From: Heracleum sosnowskyi
Taxonomy: Eukaryota > Streptophyta > Magnoliopsida > Apiales > Apiaceae
Reading direction: 5' to 3'
Assembly (NCBI GenBank): GCA_030848705.1
Contig: CM061237.1
Coordinates: forward strand, 86,175,910-86,239,909
Length of the DNA: 64,000 nt
Part shown: positions 1 to 12,683 of the stretch, piece by piece
How positions within the stretch are numbered: position 1 is the first letter of the stretch
How the letters are laid out: every line of letters begins with the position of its first letter
The notes under the pieces: model-generated
The model's database searches: none
Told to the model about the DNA's origin: nothing
The model's input: the letters and a program-made list of their open reading frames with translations, nothing else
Program-made: the position numbers and the translations under genes

Positions 1-664
1 GGGAAACACCATCAACGGAATGAAGAATGAAGCTATCAACGAAACACATCTCCTTGCTATCAACGAATCAATGTTGCTTTTTGAACAGTTGACAAAGTGA
101 TAGTGACAGTTTACTGAACAGATCTAAAAGGAGATATGGAAGTGTACTTTGCATTGGAAGCCATCAAAGTGGATACTGGAAATAAGGAAACATTCCAATT
201 TCCAATAAGGCTCTTGGAAATGATTATAATGAGCATGAAGACAAAAGCAAAGATCTCCAAGGACCATTGGACAAAAGGAATGAAAAGCAAGCTACTGATG
301 GTTACTACTATTATTCTTTAGTTTAACCAAACGTAGAATTGTAAACTTGGGATTATATAACCAAGTGTAGCAGTTACTTTAGAAATAAGAGAAGAAACAC
401 AAATAGATAGTATTAGCTATTTTTGAGAGCAATTCTTCTCTACAACCTTGTAACTGAGCAGATGTGTACTTTTGTATCACAGATTATTTCCGCAATAAAA
501 ACACTTCAGTTGGATCATCAAACAATCCAACTGAATTATTTATATCTTGTGTTTTTATTTATTCAGTTCAGTTTTATTTTATAAAGTGTTTAGTTTCAAG
601 AAAATATCAAGAATTGTATTCAACCCCCCCTTCTACAATTCTGTTAGGTCATTTGGGAATAACA
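1..664 (+). mobile_element. 3' end of a Copia LTR, cut by the window edge
   Basis: The stretch ends with a C-run block (TTCAACCCCCCCTTCT near 619-634), the terminal signature also seen at the ends of the LTRs at 12917-14028 and 28657-29714. I place the terminus at the CA of 'aataaca' near 664. No PBS follows, so this is a 3' LTR or solo LTR. The motif 'atcaacg' recurs near the left edge. Small reading frames here (136-321, 464-766) have no recognisable product. The end coordinate is approximate. Confidence 0.5.
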
Positions 665-710
665 GTTATAAATAAATTGATTATAGATAGGCCCATGAAT
701 CGGCCCAAAT

Positions 711-2706
711 ACCGACCGACTGACCAACCGACCGACCGACCAAAACTTTTAATGTTTAGTCTTTAATAATACTAGCTTAAAACTCGTGTGACGCACAAAT
801 TATTAATTGTTATTTTATTATTATTATTTTAATATTTTATTAATTGTAATTGTGTAAAAAATAAGTAGGTTTGTTAAAATAGCTAAACACTTTTAATTAA
901 TTAAAAACATTAAACCAGATTTTAAAATAAATAAGTATGGGTTCGCCCGTTATATTTTTGGAAAATGAGGGGGTTTAATAAGAAAAAATAAAAAATGTAA
1001 CATATATTTAGTTTAAAAAGTTAAATGCCCGTGATATTTTTGGAAAATAAGATTTTAAAATTTAATAATTAAAATTATTTAAATACGTTTTAAAATAAAT
1101 AAGTAAAGGGTTTCATGTAATATTTTTGGAAAAAGAATGGATTTTAGTGTGAAAAATAGAAAAAGTAAATTGTAAAAGACAATTTCCCGTGATATATTTA
1201 GAAAAGGATGGACTTTGTTAGAAAAAAATATATAATGTGTTTTAGCTGAAAAGATAATTGATTATAAATAGGTATTTGATTATTTATATTTTAATATTTT
1301 TAGTAATTGTATTTGTTAAGAAAAATAAGTAGACATGTTAAAATAAGTAAACTTTTAAAAAAATAATTATACTATTAAAATAGGTTTAAAAATAAATAAA
1401 AAAGGTTTGCCCGTGATATTTTTGGAAAATGAGAGGTTTTAGTAAAGAAAAATAGGAAAAAAAACATGTTTTAGTTAAAAAGGTAATTATTCGTGATATA
1501 TTTGAAAAAGTAGGACAATTTATTAGAAAAAATAATGTATTTTAGGGGAAAAAGGTAATTGGTTATAAATAGGTAATATTATTATTTAATAATATATTTC
1601 TATAAATAAGTAAGGTTAATTAAGTAAAAACATGAAGTACAGTTAATTAAGGGCAATTAAGTAAAATCACAACGTACCATACCGACCAACCAAACTTTTA
1701 ATGTTTCGTCTATTATATAATACTAGCTTGAAACCCGTGCGATGCACGGATTGTTAATTGTTATTTTATTTTTATTTTTTTAATATTTTATTAATTGTAA
1801 TTGTGCAAAAAATAAGTAGACATGTTAAAATAGCTAAACACTTTTAATTAATTAAAAACATTAAAACAAATTTTAAAATAAATAAGTATGGGGTTGCCCG
1901 TTATATTTTTGAAAATAAGGGGTTTTAGTTAGAAAAAATGTAACATATATTTAGTTTAGAAAGGTAAATGCCCGTGATATTTTTGGAAAATGAGGTTTTA
2001 AAATTTAATAATTAAAAGTATTTAAATACGTTTTAAAATAAATAAGTAAATGGTTTCTTGTGATATTTTTGGAAAAAGAATGGATTTTAGTGAGAAAAAT
2101 AGAAAAAGTAAATTGTAAAAGGCAATTTCCCGTGATATATTTAGAAAAAAAGGAACTTTTTAGAAAAAATATATAATGTATTTTAGCTGAAAAGGTAATT
2201 GGTTATAAATAGGTATTTGATTATTTATATTTTAATATTTGTAGTGATTGCATTTTTAAAGAAAAATAGGTAGACATGTTAAAATAGGTAAAATTTTAAA
2301 AAATAATTATAATATTAAAATAGTTTTAAAAATAAATAACTAAACGTCCGTGATATTTTTGGAAAAGGAGGGGTTTTAGTAAGAAAAAATAGAAAAACTA
2401 ACATGTTTTAGTTAAAAAGGTAATTGCCCGTGATATATTTGAAAAAGTAGGGGAATTTGTTAGAAAAAATAATGTATTTTAGGTGAAAAAGATAATTGGT
2501 TATAAATATGTAATATTATTATTTAATAATATATTTCTATAAATAATTAAGGTTAATTAAGTAAAAACACAAAGTACAGTTAATTAAGGGCAATTAAGTA
2601 AAATTACAACATACCATACCGACCAACCAAAATTAAGGGCAATTAAGTAAAATCACAACGTACCATACTGACCAACCAAACTTTTAATGTTTCGTCTATT
2701 ATATAA
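711..2706 (+). repeat. Head-to-tail array of a ~0.95 kb AT-rich repeat family
   Basis: Units begin 'tactagcttgaaacccgtg' and end 'tttcgtctattatataa'. A unit-end fragment with CCGACC-type low complexity (711-769) is followed by unit 1 (770-1720) and unit 2 (1721-2706). Each unit contains degenerate sub-repeats built on CCCGTGATATTTTTGGAAAA about every 100-150 bp. Unit 2 has an extra local duplication of about 50 bp near 2580-2690. No protein is encoded. The family is probably non-autonomous; I cannot assign it to a transposon class. A diverged inverted copy lies at 51041-51756. Confidence 0.75.
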
Positions 2707-4644
2707 TAGTATTGATTAGATGTTATATGATATATTAAATTATAAACTTTTGGACCATCAATTTAAATAATAAGGACTTATATGATGTATTTAAAATTAT
2801 AGGAATCTATTTGCTCCTACACCTATATTATAGGAGTTTTTTTGTTCCTTAACCCTATAATAAAACTCACACTAATTCGGACTATTACCGTCTATTACCG
2901 ACCCTGGAGATATTCCTACTCTGTCCACTTAAAAAAACTGTGAATCCATAATACAAAAATCATACTGTAGTATGAATGAGGTAATTAAAACTAATTACAC
3001 TGTTGTAGTAATATGGTATAGGTAGGTAGAGTGAAGACCATATCATACTAAGTTAAACTACATATTCAACTCAGTAAAAACATACTAATAAAAGTATAAA
3101 TAACAATATATTGTAGTGCACATTTACACCGAAATGGAGGTAGGTGAGTAATGCAATCGATCTTGCATGGAACAAGTAGCCACGTTCGTCTTTTTCATCG
3201 TCCGATCACCTGTATAGTATGGACCAATTGAGAGGGGTAGTCCTGTCATTTTCCCACCAGCTTGTGGTAGACACGTTATCCCTTGTAGACTCGGGTTCGA
3301 AAAACAAGAAATTCCGAGAAGAAAAGGCTCAAAGCTCCAGCATGTGGGGGATGCATGGGCCTCCTCCTACCCCCGACTTGCCTTTTCAATTTTCTTATCC
3401 ATTTTAGCAATGGAATATCAGAATCTCCATAACACATTCGGCTTTCTACCCCCACGCACATTAAAAATGTAGTATAATTATATTTATTATAAATTTATAG
3501 TCATCTGTACTTCAATTTCAGGTAATTGACTAATTGTCAAAAGGTACAATATTTAACAAAAAGTGTTTTTTAAACACTGTTTAAATTATTTTATTTAGTT
3601 TTGCTTGAACACCAATAAAAAGCCGACAACAAACTACGTTCGTACTTCTAATTATTTTCTTTTCGTTTTAAGGATTTTGCTCTCTGTGTAGTTCTACCAA
3701 AACATTTGAAGAACAAACAAAATAATGAAATTTTATTTTGAAGAGAATCACTAAAACTATGGATAAATATTCAATGGACAAACTTATTTGTTACTAAGTT
3801 GCAAATCAAGAATGGAAGATGGTCACCGGTAAATAATGAGCAAAAAAATTTAGTGTAAATGATGGACTCTCCATGTATACATACCAAAAACCCTAATATA
3901 CATGTATCTCGAAATTTTTTGACAATATAATTTACTGCAACAATCGTTTTCTATTCTTCTCCTTTTTACGAATCTACGACTCTCTTTAGACCGTTCAATC
4001 AAGAAATACTAGATAAAGCATAAGCCATGTGAACCTGTCAAATTGAAATAACCATCATTATAATTTATACAGTACTTCTACAGACTATACTTCTACATCA
4101 ACAATTCATTTTTCCATTTTAGTTTAAGTACTACGTATTAGTCTAGTACCACCTTTAATGACATGCTTTTACAAATTTAGTAATGGGACTTCATTAAAGC
4201 CCACTAATCAATTTTGTACAGAAAATTGAGCTTCAATATAATAATATCAATTAAATCCACCCATGTAGGTTTAAGTAGATCGAAATAGGGTAATAAAATT
4301 GGGCAAAAATGCTCTTAATTTATGTAAAAAGGTCAGTATAATGACAGGTTGCTTTCTCGTAATTATACTTACAATATAATAATAAATTATTAATTTATTA
4401 GTAGTACAATAGATGAGAATTGAAATGACAAACAAAGACATCGGAGCAGTTGGTCAAATTGCAAAGAGAGGGACAGGGTAAAGCACTCCTCTCACTCTCT
4501 ATAATTATATCCTCAGGCCACGTTTCTCAATTCTAGTCGTAGTTCGCATTGCCAATATGAAACGGCAAACTTTGCAAATTTAAATTCGGAACATAATTTG
4601 TTTATGAATATAAAATTGAAATTTCCAATACTTATTTTCTACCA
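2707..4644. other. Intergenic sequence without recognised gene
   Basis: AT-rich sequence. A slightly more GC-rich patch at 3120-3470 has small overlapping frames on both strands (62 and 61 aa) that resemble nothing I know. No transposon termini were found apart from the flanking ones. Confidence 0.6.
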
Positions 4645-4647
4645 TTA

Positions 4648-5032
4648 GAGCATCTCCAACGGTGTTGACTAAAATCGTTGGCTAAAATCATATAAAATAC
4701 TGATTATGTAAAATTTGTTGAACCTGTAAGGTGTTGTGCTCCAATGGAGTTGGCTATACGAGTTGGCTATATTTTAAAAATAGAATGTTATTATTATTTT
4801 AAGTTGTTAAAAATAGAATATACTGTTTGAATATGGAAATAGATGACATGGCTTTTTACTACAGGTCTCTAGAGGTTCGACAAATTTAGCCAATATGCAT
4901 AGGTTGGCTAAAATTTTAGATAACAGAAATGACCCATTGGAGTGAAGAAAGTTTTACATATTCTCTATAATTATTATTTATGGTAAGTTTTATTCAATTT
5001 TAGCCAAGGGGTCTATATGGTTGGAGATGCTC
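4648..5032. mobile_element. Tourist-like MITE (PIF/Harbinger type)
   Basis: The element is bounded by inverted termini GAGCATCTCCAAC and (G)TTGGAGATGCTC and flanked by TTA on both sides (4645-4647 and 5033-5035). This is the target duplication typical of PIF/Harbinger transposons. It is 385 bp long, has no coding capacity, and carries internal inverted similarity ('ggctaaaat' near the left end, 'attttagcca' near the right). Confidence 0.85.
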
Positions 5033-5035
5033 TTA

Positions 5036-5799
5036 AAACATGTTAGCTAATTGTAATAAGTAAGAACTTGTTATGTATTTAATATAACTAATATGTCAAC
5101 AAAAAATATTTGAAATATTTTTGGAATATGCGAGAATCAAATTAATTAAAGATAACGAGACAAGTGATAAGAACTCTTTATAAAATAGAAAGATATATAA
5201 AAGTGCTGGGTGCACTAGCACCGCTTCAAATATTAATATTTTGCACAAATTTATAAGTTTGCATCCTCTTTCTAAATATTATTATTATTTAATGTTTGAC
5301 TATTTATATGTTGTCCAGATATTTCAATGTGTAATATTGAATTATTAAGTTATTCAAACAAAAAATTTGGCAAAAGTAAGATTCAGTAGTGAGAAAAGGC
5401 GAAATTAAGGGCTAACATAAACTATGATTCTTATTAATAAGAAAAAAATATTAGAAAAGTTAAGAGTAATGCTAGAGAAACCAACAAAATGTTTCAATAT
5501 TTATACAGAATGATATGTCTAGAATGATGTGACTGACACATAATACGTTTAAATTTAAATTTGTGAACTCATATGTATGGACGCTCTCATATTTTTATAA
5601 GGAATGTCACCATTAAAGATGAATTTGGGACATATTTCGGAATATTTTATTAAGACCTCTAGTGTTTTTCAAAAGTTAAACTAGCTTAGATAGAAATTAG
5701 TTGATAAATTATTTTCAACTCGGTTGAACTCCTAAAGCTAACGGTGAATTGATAATCTGATATGGATCTTCTTTGGAAAATCTTAAGTATGTTGATTTG
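5036..5799. other. Intergenic sequence, nothing recognised
   Basis: AT-rich sequence between the MITE and solo LTR A. I found no reading frame, terminal repeat or RNA gene. Confidence 0.5.
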
Positions 5800-6311
5800 T
5801 TGCATTTAATATCCCTGATTTTTATTTTTTTTAATTTTAATATATTAAAATTTGCTAGAAATTAGAATTAGAAGTGGATTAAAATTTAAGATAATTATAT
5901 AATTTGACAAGTGTAACAGTCCGACTTTTCGGACTATTATTCTAAATACGAAACTTAAATAAAAATAGATTCCTTATTCGATAAATTCAATATTCCACAA
6001 AAGTCAACGCGATGGTAAAACTCAATAATTCAAAAACATAAATTCGGAGACACGGCTCCATAAATCCAATAATATTCAATGTCTAACAGATAATCAAATT
6101 GTTCGAATAGTCTTATGCAAAATCACATAGTACAAAATCCATAACTCCACATCCTTATTCTTACTTATCTTCCAAAAGTCTGAACCTGAAATATATTAAA
6201 ACAATGAGCTGCAAAGCCCAGCAAGTAACTATCGCCCAACGGCTCAAAGTAATATTTAAAACAAAATTTCTTAACTTTAAATCGATAATATAATCTTAAC
6301 AATAAAATCAC

Positions 6312-7189
6312 TTTTTTTTTTGCCAAAAATAGAGCAGATTTCATTAATACTTTGAAATAGATTCAATCGGGACAAACCCCCAACTGATCATGCAACCAGG
6401 TTGAAAAACAAATAAACAAACTAAGTAATTAGTTGTTTTGTTTCCGGATTGCTTAACTAATTGAATACAAATATTCTTAAAATTAAAAATGAAGATAACA
6501 GTTTCTCGAGCAATCCAGCTTGCATCTTCCCTGAAAACAGTAGCTTCACAATTGACCTTCACATTAACTTTATGGATAGTGCAATGTTCAGAGGACTCAG
6601 TTGCAAAAACTAAGCTTAGATACCTCATGTTATGAACAAATATTTTTTGTAAGAGGTGAGCACATGCGATTTTCACCACCGTTCCAAACGCACCCCAGCT
6701 ATCTACTTGCCGGACACCAGCTATAGACCTGTCGAAAGTGGTGTTGATGGGAGATATCCAGATCTCCCAATACACCGCAAAATTCATTTTCAACACAACC
6801 AACACATCGCACAAAGCGAGACACATCGCACAAAGCGAGACAATCAAACACACACACACACCTAATAACTCAAACAGAACGAAACGAAAAAACTGAATCC
6901 AAAACTGAATTTTATTATAAAATCCGAGCTCTTAACCTTAGTAGATCTGAAAACTAAAGTGAAGAAACTCAAATGGATTTTGCGAGTTTTGTGGAACAAA
7001 TCTCGATTTTATTGAAAGAAAATTGAAAAAACAAGAGAAGAGGTGTTGTGTGGACAGAGATGGGAAGAAAGGGGATGGAGATGGAGATGGGAAGAAGGGG
7101 ATGGGGATGAAGATGTTGGGGCTAGGGTTAGGGGAAGATGGGTCGGCCGAATCTCATGAAAGAAGTTACATACAAACATATATTATAAA
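6312..7189 (-). mobile_element. Poly(A) retroinsertion (LINE 3' end or chimeric retrocopy)
   Basis: The insert splits LTR B. It ends, on the minus strand, in an A-run (T10 at 6312-6321) and is flanked by the 11-bp duplication AATAAAATCAC (6301-6311 and 7190-7200). A poly(A) tail plus a long target duplication indicates target-primed reverse transcription. The minus-strand 5' part is a C/T-rich leader with a 20-bp tandem duplication (6801-6840) and a short TG run (near 6849-6862). LTR A lacks the insert at the homologous place. Confidence 0.75.
6344..6859 (-). pseudogene. 171-aa frame in the poly(A) retroinsertion, possible LINE C-terminus
   Basis: The frame ends just before the poly(A) tail, where the last ORF of a LINE would end. 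Phrases such as KVNVKVNCEATVFREDASWI and GCMISWGFVPIESI faintly recall the RNase H-like end of plant LINE ORF2 proteins. I cannot align it reliably, and no reverse transcriptase motif is present. It could instead be part of a retrocopied host mRNA. The N-terminus is cysteine/leucine-rich and probably not translated as such. Confidence 0.35.
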
Positions 7190-8613
7190 AATAAAATCAC
7201 ATTTAATTCCCACAGTTCTAAATTACGATCACACTATACCAGTGACACGGTTCTATATTCGATGTTCGATGGGGGCTAGTTTCCGTCCCTCGATAAGACA
7301 AACTCAACGAGGTATCTATATGTTCCGGAACGTGCGTAAACTAGTTCTATGATTCGATATGTCACACTATCCAGTGACCGGATTCTATGATTCGATACGT
7401 AACTAAAACTGGGGAATTCTATAAAAATCTTTTCTAAAATCTATTTTCGATATCACAAGTTTCAAAATAAAATATTTCGAATATAATAAGATAACCGAAT
7501 AAAAAAAGATTTGATAATATTAGTGAGCAACGAAAAGTCACTTACCTCGATACCGATGTCGCACCCTGAAAATAAAATCACAGCAAATTCTTAATATTAA
7601 CTTATAATCTATTAACAGTCAAATAAATCAAACAAGCACACAACTCAATAGAACTCATGCGGAGTTTACATATAATTTACTCAAAGAAGATTCCAAATAT
7701 CAAACATCAAAATATCTTACAAAATAGACTATTGTTAACAAACTCAATCCTGACCAGTTCTGAAAATTGGCAATTTACTCTATGAAAATGATTTTATCTG
7801 AAAAAGTACAAAAAACGAAAAATGTAAAAAATTCTGAGACCTTTCCAGAATGATAAGGCTCGTTAAAAACGGACAAGTAACGAACTCAGAGCATGGACAT
7901 TTGTGGACTGCAGAAAAGAATCAGCCCCTGATTTATTTAGTGTTATGCTATTTACGACATCCAAATCACAGAATATAGCAGCAAAGTGTAAACAAGAAAA
8001 CAGAACACGAAAATACCTTTCAATATTGATATTACTCATTAAATTAGCATAAAAACTCAATTTATTACGAATTTTCAAAGTTAGACATCTCAGCTTCAAA
8101 AACATACTGGTTGCTCAATAAATCCCATAAAAACTCATATCTACAGACCTAATTTCCGAAAACACAAAGAATCAAAGTCGTAGATAATTCAAATACCTTT
8201 TCAGAAATTCTAATATCATAAAATTACGACAAATAACGAATCTGATATGAGTTTTACAAGAATTCAGACTTTTTATAGTATATATACAAAATCGGAGTAG
8301 TTATACGAACACAATAGACAAAACAAAAAACTCATGGATATATGTCATATTATATACCAAAACATTATCACCTATACAAATAATCAAGAAAATATGATTT
8401 ACACATAATATCATATACATGAATTTACAAAAATATACAAAGAGTACAAGAATCGTTACCCCTTTTTCCAAACTTGTCACAAATCTTCCTCTTTTCGTGT
8501 TCTTCTTCTTCTTCTTTTTTCTCTCTCTCTTTCTCAAAACATTTTTTTTCTCGCTGCTGTGCTCTAGTATTTTCTAGGGTTTTGTCTTTTGTTTTTCGCT
8601 TACAAATTACCTA

Positions 8614-8631
8614 CGTTTATATCTATATAGT
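8614..8631 (-). promoter_or_regulatory. TATA box of LTR B
   Basis: On the minus strand ACTATATAGATATAAACG lies about 200 bp inside the LTR start, upstream of an A/GA-rich leader, as expected for the U3/R boundary. LTR A has lost this segment. Confidence 0.5.
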
Positions 8632-8890
8632 AGTCCATTTAATTAACTTGGGTTAACCAAAATCATTCAATTAAACTAAAGCCCAACTAAATTAAATTAT
8701 TACGGCCCGTTAATCCAATTTTATTCTAAAGTCAAATTATATAATTATCTTAAATTTTAATTCACTTCTAATTCTAATTTCTAGCAAATTAAAATCTATT
8801 AAAATTATAAGAAAAATCAGGGATATTACAACAAGTGTGTGAAAAAAAACCCTAGCTCTACCAAACAGTCGTGTAAAAAAAAGAACGGCA

Positions 8891-8898
<8 letters not shown>

Positions 8899-8942
<44 letters not shown>
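8899..8942. repeat. (AG)n microsatellite
   Basis: About 44 bp of near-perfect AG repeats in the leader region of LTR A. The minus-strand copy B has a shorter GA-rich tract at the equivalent place (8500-8535). The serine/leucine-rich reading frame 8737-9018 on the minus strand is a by-product of this repeat. Confidence 0.85.
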
Positions 8943-8943
<1 letters not shown>

Positions 8944-10711
8944 AAAGGAAGAAAAAGACACGAGAGAAGTAGGGAGTCGTAACAAGTTCAAGAAGAGTAA
9001 AGATTCTTTAATTAACAAAATCGAAATATAGTATTTTATTGATTTTGATTATGTTAAGGTTCTTCGTAGTTTTGTTGTGGTAATGTTTTGATTTCAATAG
9101 ATTGTCATATTTGATCTTCTACCTATGCTGAGTTCTTGTAAAATCTGTATAAAATTCATTATTTATCTTATGATGGTGATCTTGGTGTCCCTAGAAAGGT
9201 ATTTGAATTTCCTATAACTTTTGTTCTTTAACCTTTCTGAAATTCTGCGTGTAAGAGTGTGTTTTCTGCTATTTTGATAACATGTCGGGGTATTTTCAAA
9301 ACTGAGTCACTAACTTTAAAAATTCATAATAAATTGAGTTTTTATGTCAATTTAATGAATAATATCAATATTGAAAGGTATTTTCGTGTTCTATGTTTCT
9401 TGTTTACACTCTGCTACTATATTCTGTGATTTGGATGTCGTAAATAGCATAACACTAAATAAATCAGGGGCTGATTATGTTCTGCAGTCCACAAATGTCT
9501 ATGTTCCAAATTCGTTACTTGTTCGTTTTTAACGAGCCTTGTCATTCTAGAAAGGTCTCGAAATCATCTACATTTTTCATGTTTTATACTTTTTTAGATA
9601 AAATCATTTTCATAGAGTAAATTGCCAATTTTCAGAACTGGTCAGGATTGATTTGGTTAACAATAGTCTATTTGGAAAGATATTTTGATGTTAGATGTTT
9701 GGAATCTTCTTTGAGTAAATTATATGTAAACTCCGCATGAGTTCTATTGAGTTGTGTGCTTTTTTGCTTTATTTGACTGTTAATAGATTATAAATTAATA
9801 TTAAGGATTTGTTGTGATTTTATTTTCAAGGTGCGACATCGGTATCGAGGTACGTGACTTTTCGTTGCTCATTAGTATTCTCTAATCTGTTTTGATTCAA
9901 TGACCTTATTATACTCGAAATATTTGTTTTTGAAACTTGTGATATCGAAAATAGATTTCAGAAAAGAATTTAATAGAATTCCCCAGTTTTAGTTGTGTAT
10001 CGAATCATAGAATCCAGTCACCGGATAGTGTGACATATAGAACTAGTTTACGCACGTTCCGGAACACATAGATACCTCGTTGAGTTTGTCTTATCGAGGG
10101 ACGTAAACTGACCCCCATCAAATCATCGAACTATAGAAGCTGTGTCACTGGCATAGTGTGACCGTAATTTAGAACCGTGAGAATTAAATGTGATTTTGTT
10201 GTTTGATTCTTTTATCGATTTAAAGTTATGAAATTCTTTTTTAAATATTACATTGAGCCGTTGGGCGATAGTTACTTGCTGGGCTTTGCAGCTCATTGTT
10301 TAATATATTTCAGGTCCGGACTTTTGAAAGCTAAGTAAGAATAAGGATGTGGAGTTATGGATTTCGTGCTATGTGATTTTGCATAAGACTATTCGAATAA
10401 TTTGATTATCTGTTAGACATTGAATATTGTTGGATTTATGGAGTTGTGTCTCCGCTTTTATGTTTTGAATTATTGTTAAGTTTGACCACTTCTTTGACTT
10501 TTGTGCAATTTCGTATTTATTGAATAAAGAAATACTTTTATTTAAGTTTTGAATTTAGAATTAATAGTCCGAAAAGTCGGGCTGTTACATTGCATAAATA
10601 GATTCTTTGTACACGAAATTAATTAATTTAGCGTAGGATCTATTGAATTCTAACAGTAGTCATGTATAACACCCAATAATAATTATGCATCACATTCAAT
10701 AATAGTTATAT

Positions 10712-11146
10712 TAGAGCTGGCAATTTGTTCATTTTGTATACTTTCGTTTCGTGTATTTTCGTGTTTCGTGTATATGAATGCTAAACCTAAACTCGATTCG
10801 TTAAGGATTCGTGTCATTTCGTGTTCGTGTATCTACGTGTCGTTTTTCGTGTAATTTTAAATAAAATTCAAAATATAATAAATCAATTAAAATTTTAAAA
10901 GTTTCAGTTAAATTTTTACTATTTGAGAATTAAGTCAATAAACCATAATGTGTCAAGTGTAGTCAAACCTGTTAAACTTAAATTTGAACCTATTTTATAT
11001 TTTATTTTTATAAAAATTATATATACAATATTTATGATAATATGTATCTATATAAATTTTAAAATATTTATTTAATTATTTCGTGTATTTTCATTTCGTA
11101 TCGTGTACTCAAGAATAAATCCAAAACCGACACGAAATTCATTTGT
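10712..11146 (+). mobile_element. Left part of a TIR transposon, probably hAT-like and non-autonomous
   Basis: It begins TAGAGCTGGCAATT. The other copy in the window (48838-49195) ends with the approximate complement AATTGCCGGTCTA. Both copies are full of 'ttcgtgta' sub-repeats near their ends and share a stretch around 'ttatttcgtgta'. This copy is cut on its right at about 11146, where the truncated Copia element starts. Confidence 0.55.
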
Positions 11147-11183
11147 CAAGCTAGGGTAAAAGACGTTCTGGTTATCCGGGATG

Positions 11184-12683
11184 GTCAAGCTAGGGTAAAA
11201 GATGCAATGAACATCCTGTCTAGAGTGGAGTCTAAGCTTAACCAGAGATTGGATAGAATTGAAAAGACTACCAAATTGAGACTTGATGACATTGACCTGA
11301 AGCTAGCTTCTATGCATGAGACGAATAAGGACATTGCTGCTTTCATGGAGAACCAAAGTGACAGAGTATAGTCGATATGGAATATGTTGAGGAACCAACA
11401 ACCCGGACCTTCAAATCAACAACTTGATCCTACTACAACCTTTTACAATGAGGACAACTTCATCGAGGATTCCTCAAGTAAGGGGGAGAAAAATGGAGGA
11501 TGGGAGATAGACGGATGGGGAGTATGGGAAACCAATGAAACTATTACAGTTAGACAGTACTGGATTGAAGACATGGAAGCAGAAGAAGAAGAAAGTGAAG
11601 AGGTATTTGAAATGCATGAGCAACAACAGGAAGAGCCTGAACCGTATTATCCAGAGCCTATAGAATTTCCTATCTTGGATGATAATATGGAAGAAGCAAA
11701 TCCTCTATCACTGGAACAGGAAGCTGCCTTGGAGATATTGAAAGCTGAAAGAGCTAAAATAGATGTCAGGAAAGCTGAGAAGGAAAGACATCGGGCAATT
11801 CTAAGAAGTGAGAAGCTCAAAAGATTCAAGGTGTATGCTGAAGTAAGGAAGAAGAAGATGATGGATTTGGCAAAGAAACAAGGTATTGACTGGGAGATGG
11901 CTTATAAAACTTTATGTGGAGTTGAAGACGGATTAGAAGTCAACGACAATGCAGAGGTGGAAGTTATCATTCAGGACATCAGAAGTGCAAATCTTGAAGA
12001 TCAGACTTACTTCACTGCACTGAGAAATTCTGTGATCTTTCTGAAAGCTGGAGTTGAAGCAAATGGTGCCTGAAACATATTGATCAATTTTCTTGAGAAA
12101 GGCACATTTGTGATTTCCACTAAGTTTTTCGAACAAAGAACATACACAGAACTGCAGGTGATGCTCATCAAGATACAAAGGACTACAAGGCTAAATGAAC
12201 TGCTTCATGAGCATGTTAAAGAAATCTTGATGAAAGTCAGTCCAGAGATTACTGAAGATCCTCCAATGGTTAGATTCATGACGAATGACTTGTTCAGAAT
12301 CTGCTATTTGACTGAGGACAAGATGAAAGATTATCCAAGTAACTATCTAATATCAGTGGAGAAGTATCTTAGATCCACTGGATTCACATCAACGGAGAAG
12401 GACAAAGCAGCGACTACCAAAGAATGTTCCTTACTATAGGAAGAGAGTGGAGAAAGGATTAGAAGTGCGTCCCAGACTACCAAACATGCCAAAGCTAAAC
12501 AAGAAAGATGTTAACATTGCATGGTTGTGGGCTGGAGTGGGTCAAGAGGTTGAATATATTGGAAGACACGTCAAAGGAGCAATCCTTAAACCTGGAGATT
12601 CATTGCACTATCCATCCGTGATTGATTATCAAGCTGCTAACTCCAATCATGTGATTGAAGAAGGTGAGATTGAGATGGACTGA
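11184..12683 (+). pseudogene. Broken third ORF of a Sirevirus-like element
   Basis: A glutamate/lysine-rich, coiled-coil-like protein can be followed through several breaks. The opening segment (with SRVESKLNQRLDRIEK) ends at an in-frame stop near 11368. The same frame resumes (11384-12073), hits a TGA at 12071-12073 and continues to 12439. A frameshift near 12410 then leads to the last piece (12447-12683), ending EEGEIEMD. The position between pol and the polypurine tract matches the extra ORF of Sireviruses. It does not resemble the intact third ORF at 40413-43901 closely, so it represents another family. The N-terminus is missing. Confidence 0.6.

Larger units (their letters stand above)
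5912..8830 (-). mobile_element. Solo LTR 'B', inserted inside LTR A in opposite orientation
   Basis: On the minus strand it begins TGTAATATCCCTGA (at 8830) and ends GGACTGTTACA (at 5912). It is flanked by acaag at 5907-5911 and 8831-8835. It is 2919 bp, about 2.03 kb without the retroinsertion at 6312-7189. Its sequence is clearly homologous to A along its length (for example 7863-8105 against 9300-9535) but diverged, so two related insertions at different times are the likely history. Confidence 0.88.
5805..10589 (+). mobile_element. Solo LTR 'A', interrupted by inverted LTR 'B'
   Basis: The left part (5805-5911) starts TTTAATATCCCTGA, a mutated TGTAATATCCC. The right part (8836-10589) ends GGGCTGTTACA. 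Both ends are flanked by the 5-bp duplication ttgca (5800-5804 and 10590-10594), so this is a complete insertion reduced to one LTR of about 1.86 kb. Compared with copy B it lacks roughly 150-170 bp that in B includes the TATA box, so A probably has no promoter. No internal domain remains. Confidence 0.85.

Noticed and set aside
690..745. CCGACC run as a relative of the GC-rich units at 63.4-64.0 kb
   Set aside because: Similarity is limited to a short low-complexity heptamer; the surrounding sequence is unrelated.
7023..7352. 109-aa plus-strand frame
   Set aside because: It crosses the boundary between the poly(A) retroinsertion and LTR B and begins in a purine-rich low-complexity tract; no known domain.
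8737..9018. 93-aa Ser/Leu-rich minus-strand frame
   Set aside because: It is the translation of an (AG)n microsatellite within a solo LTR.
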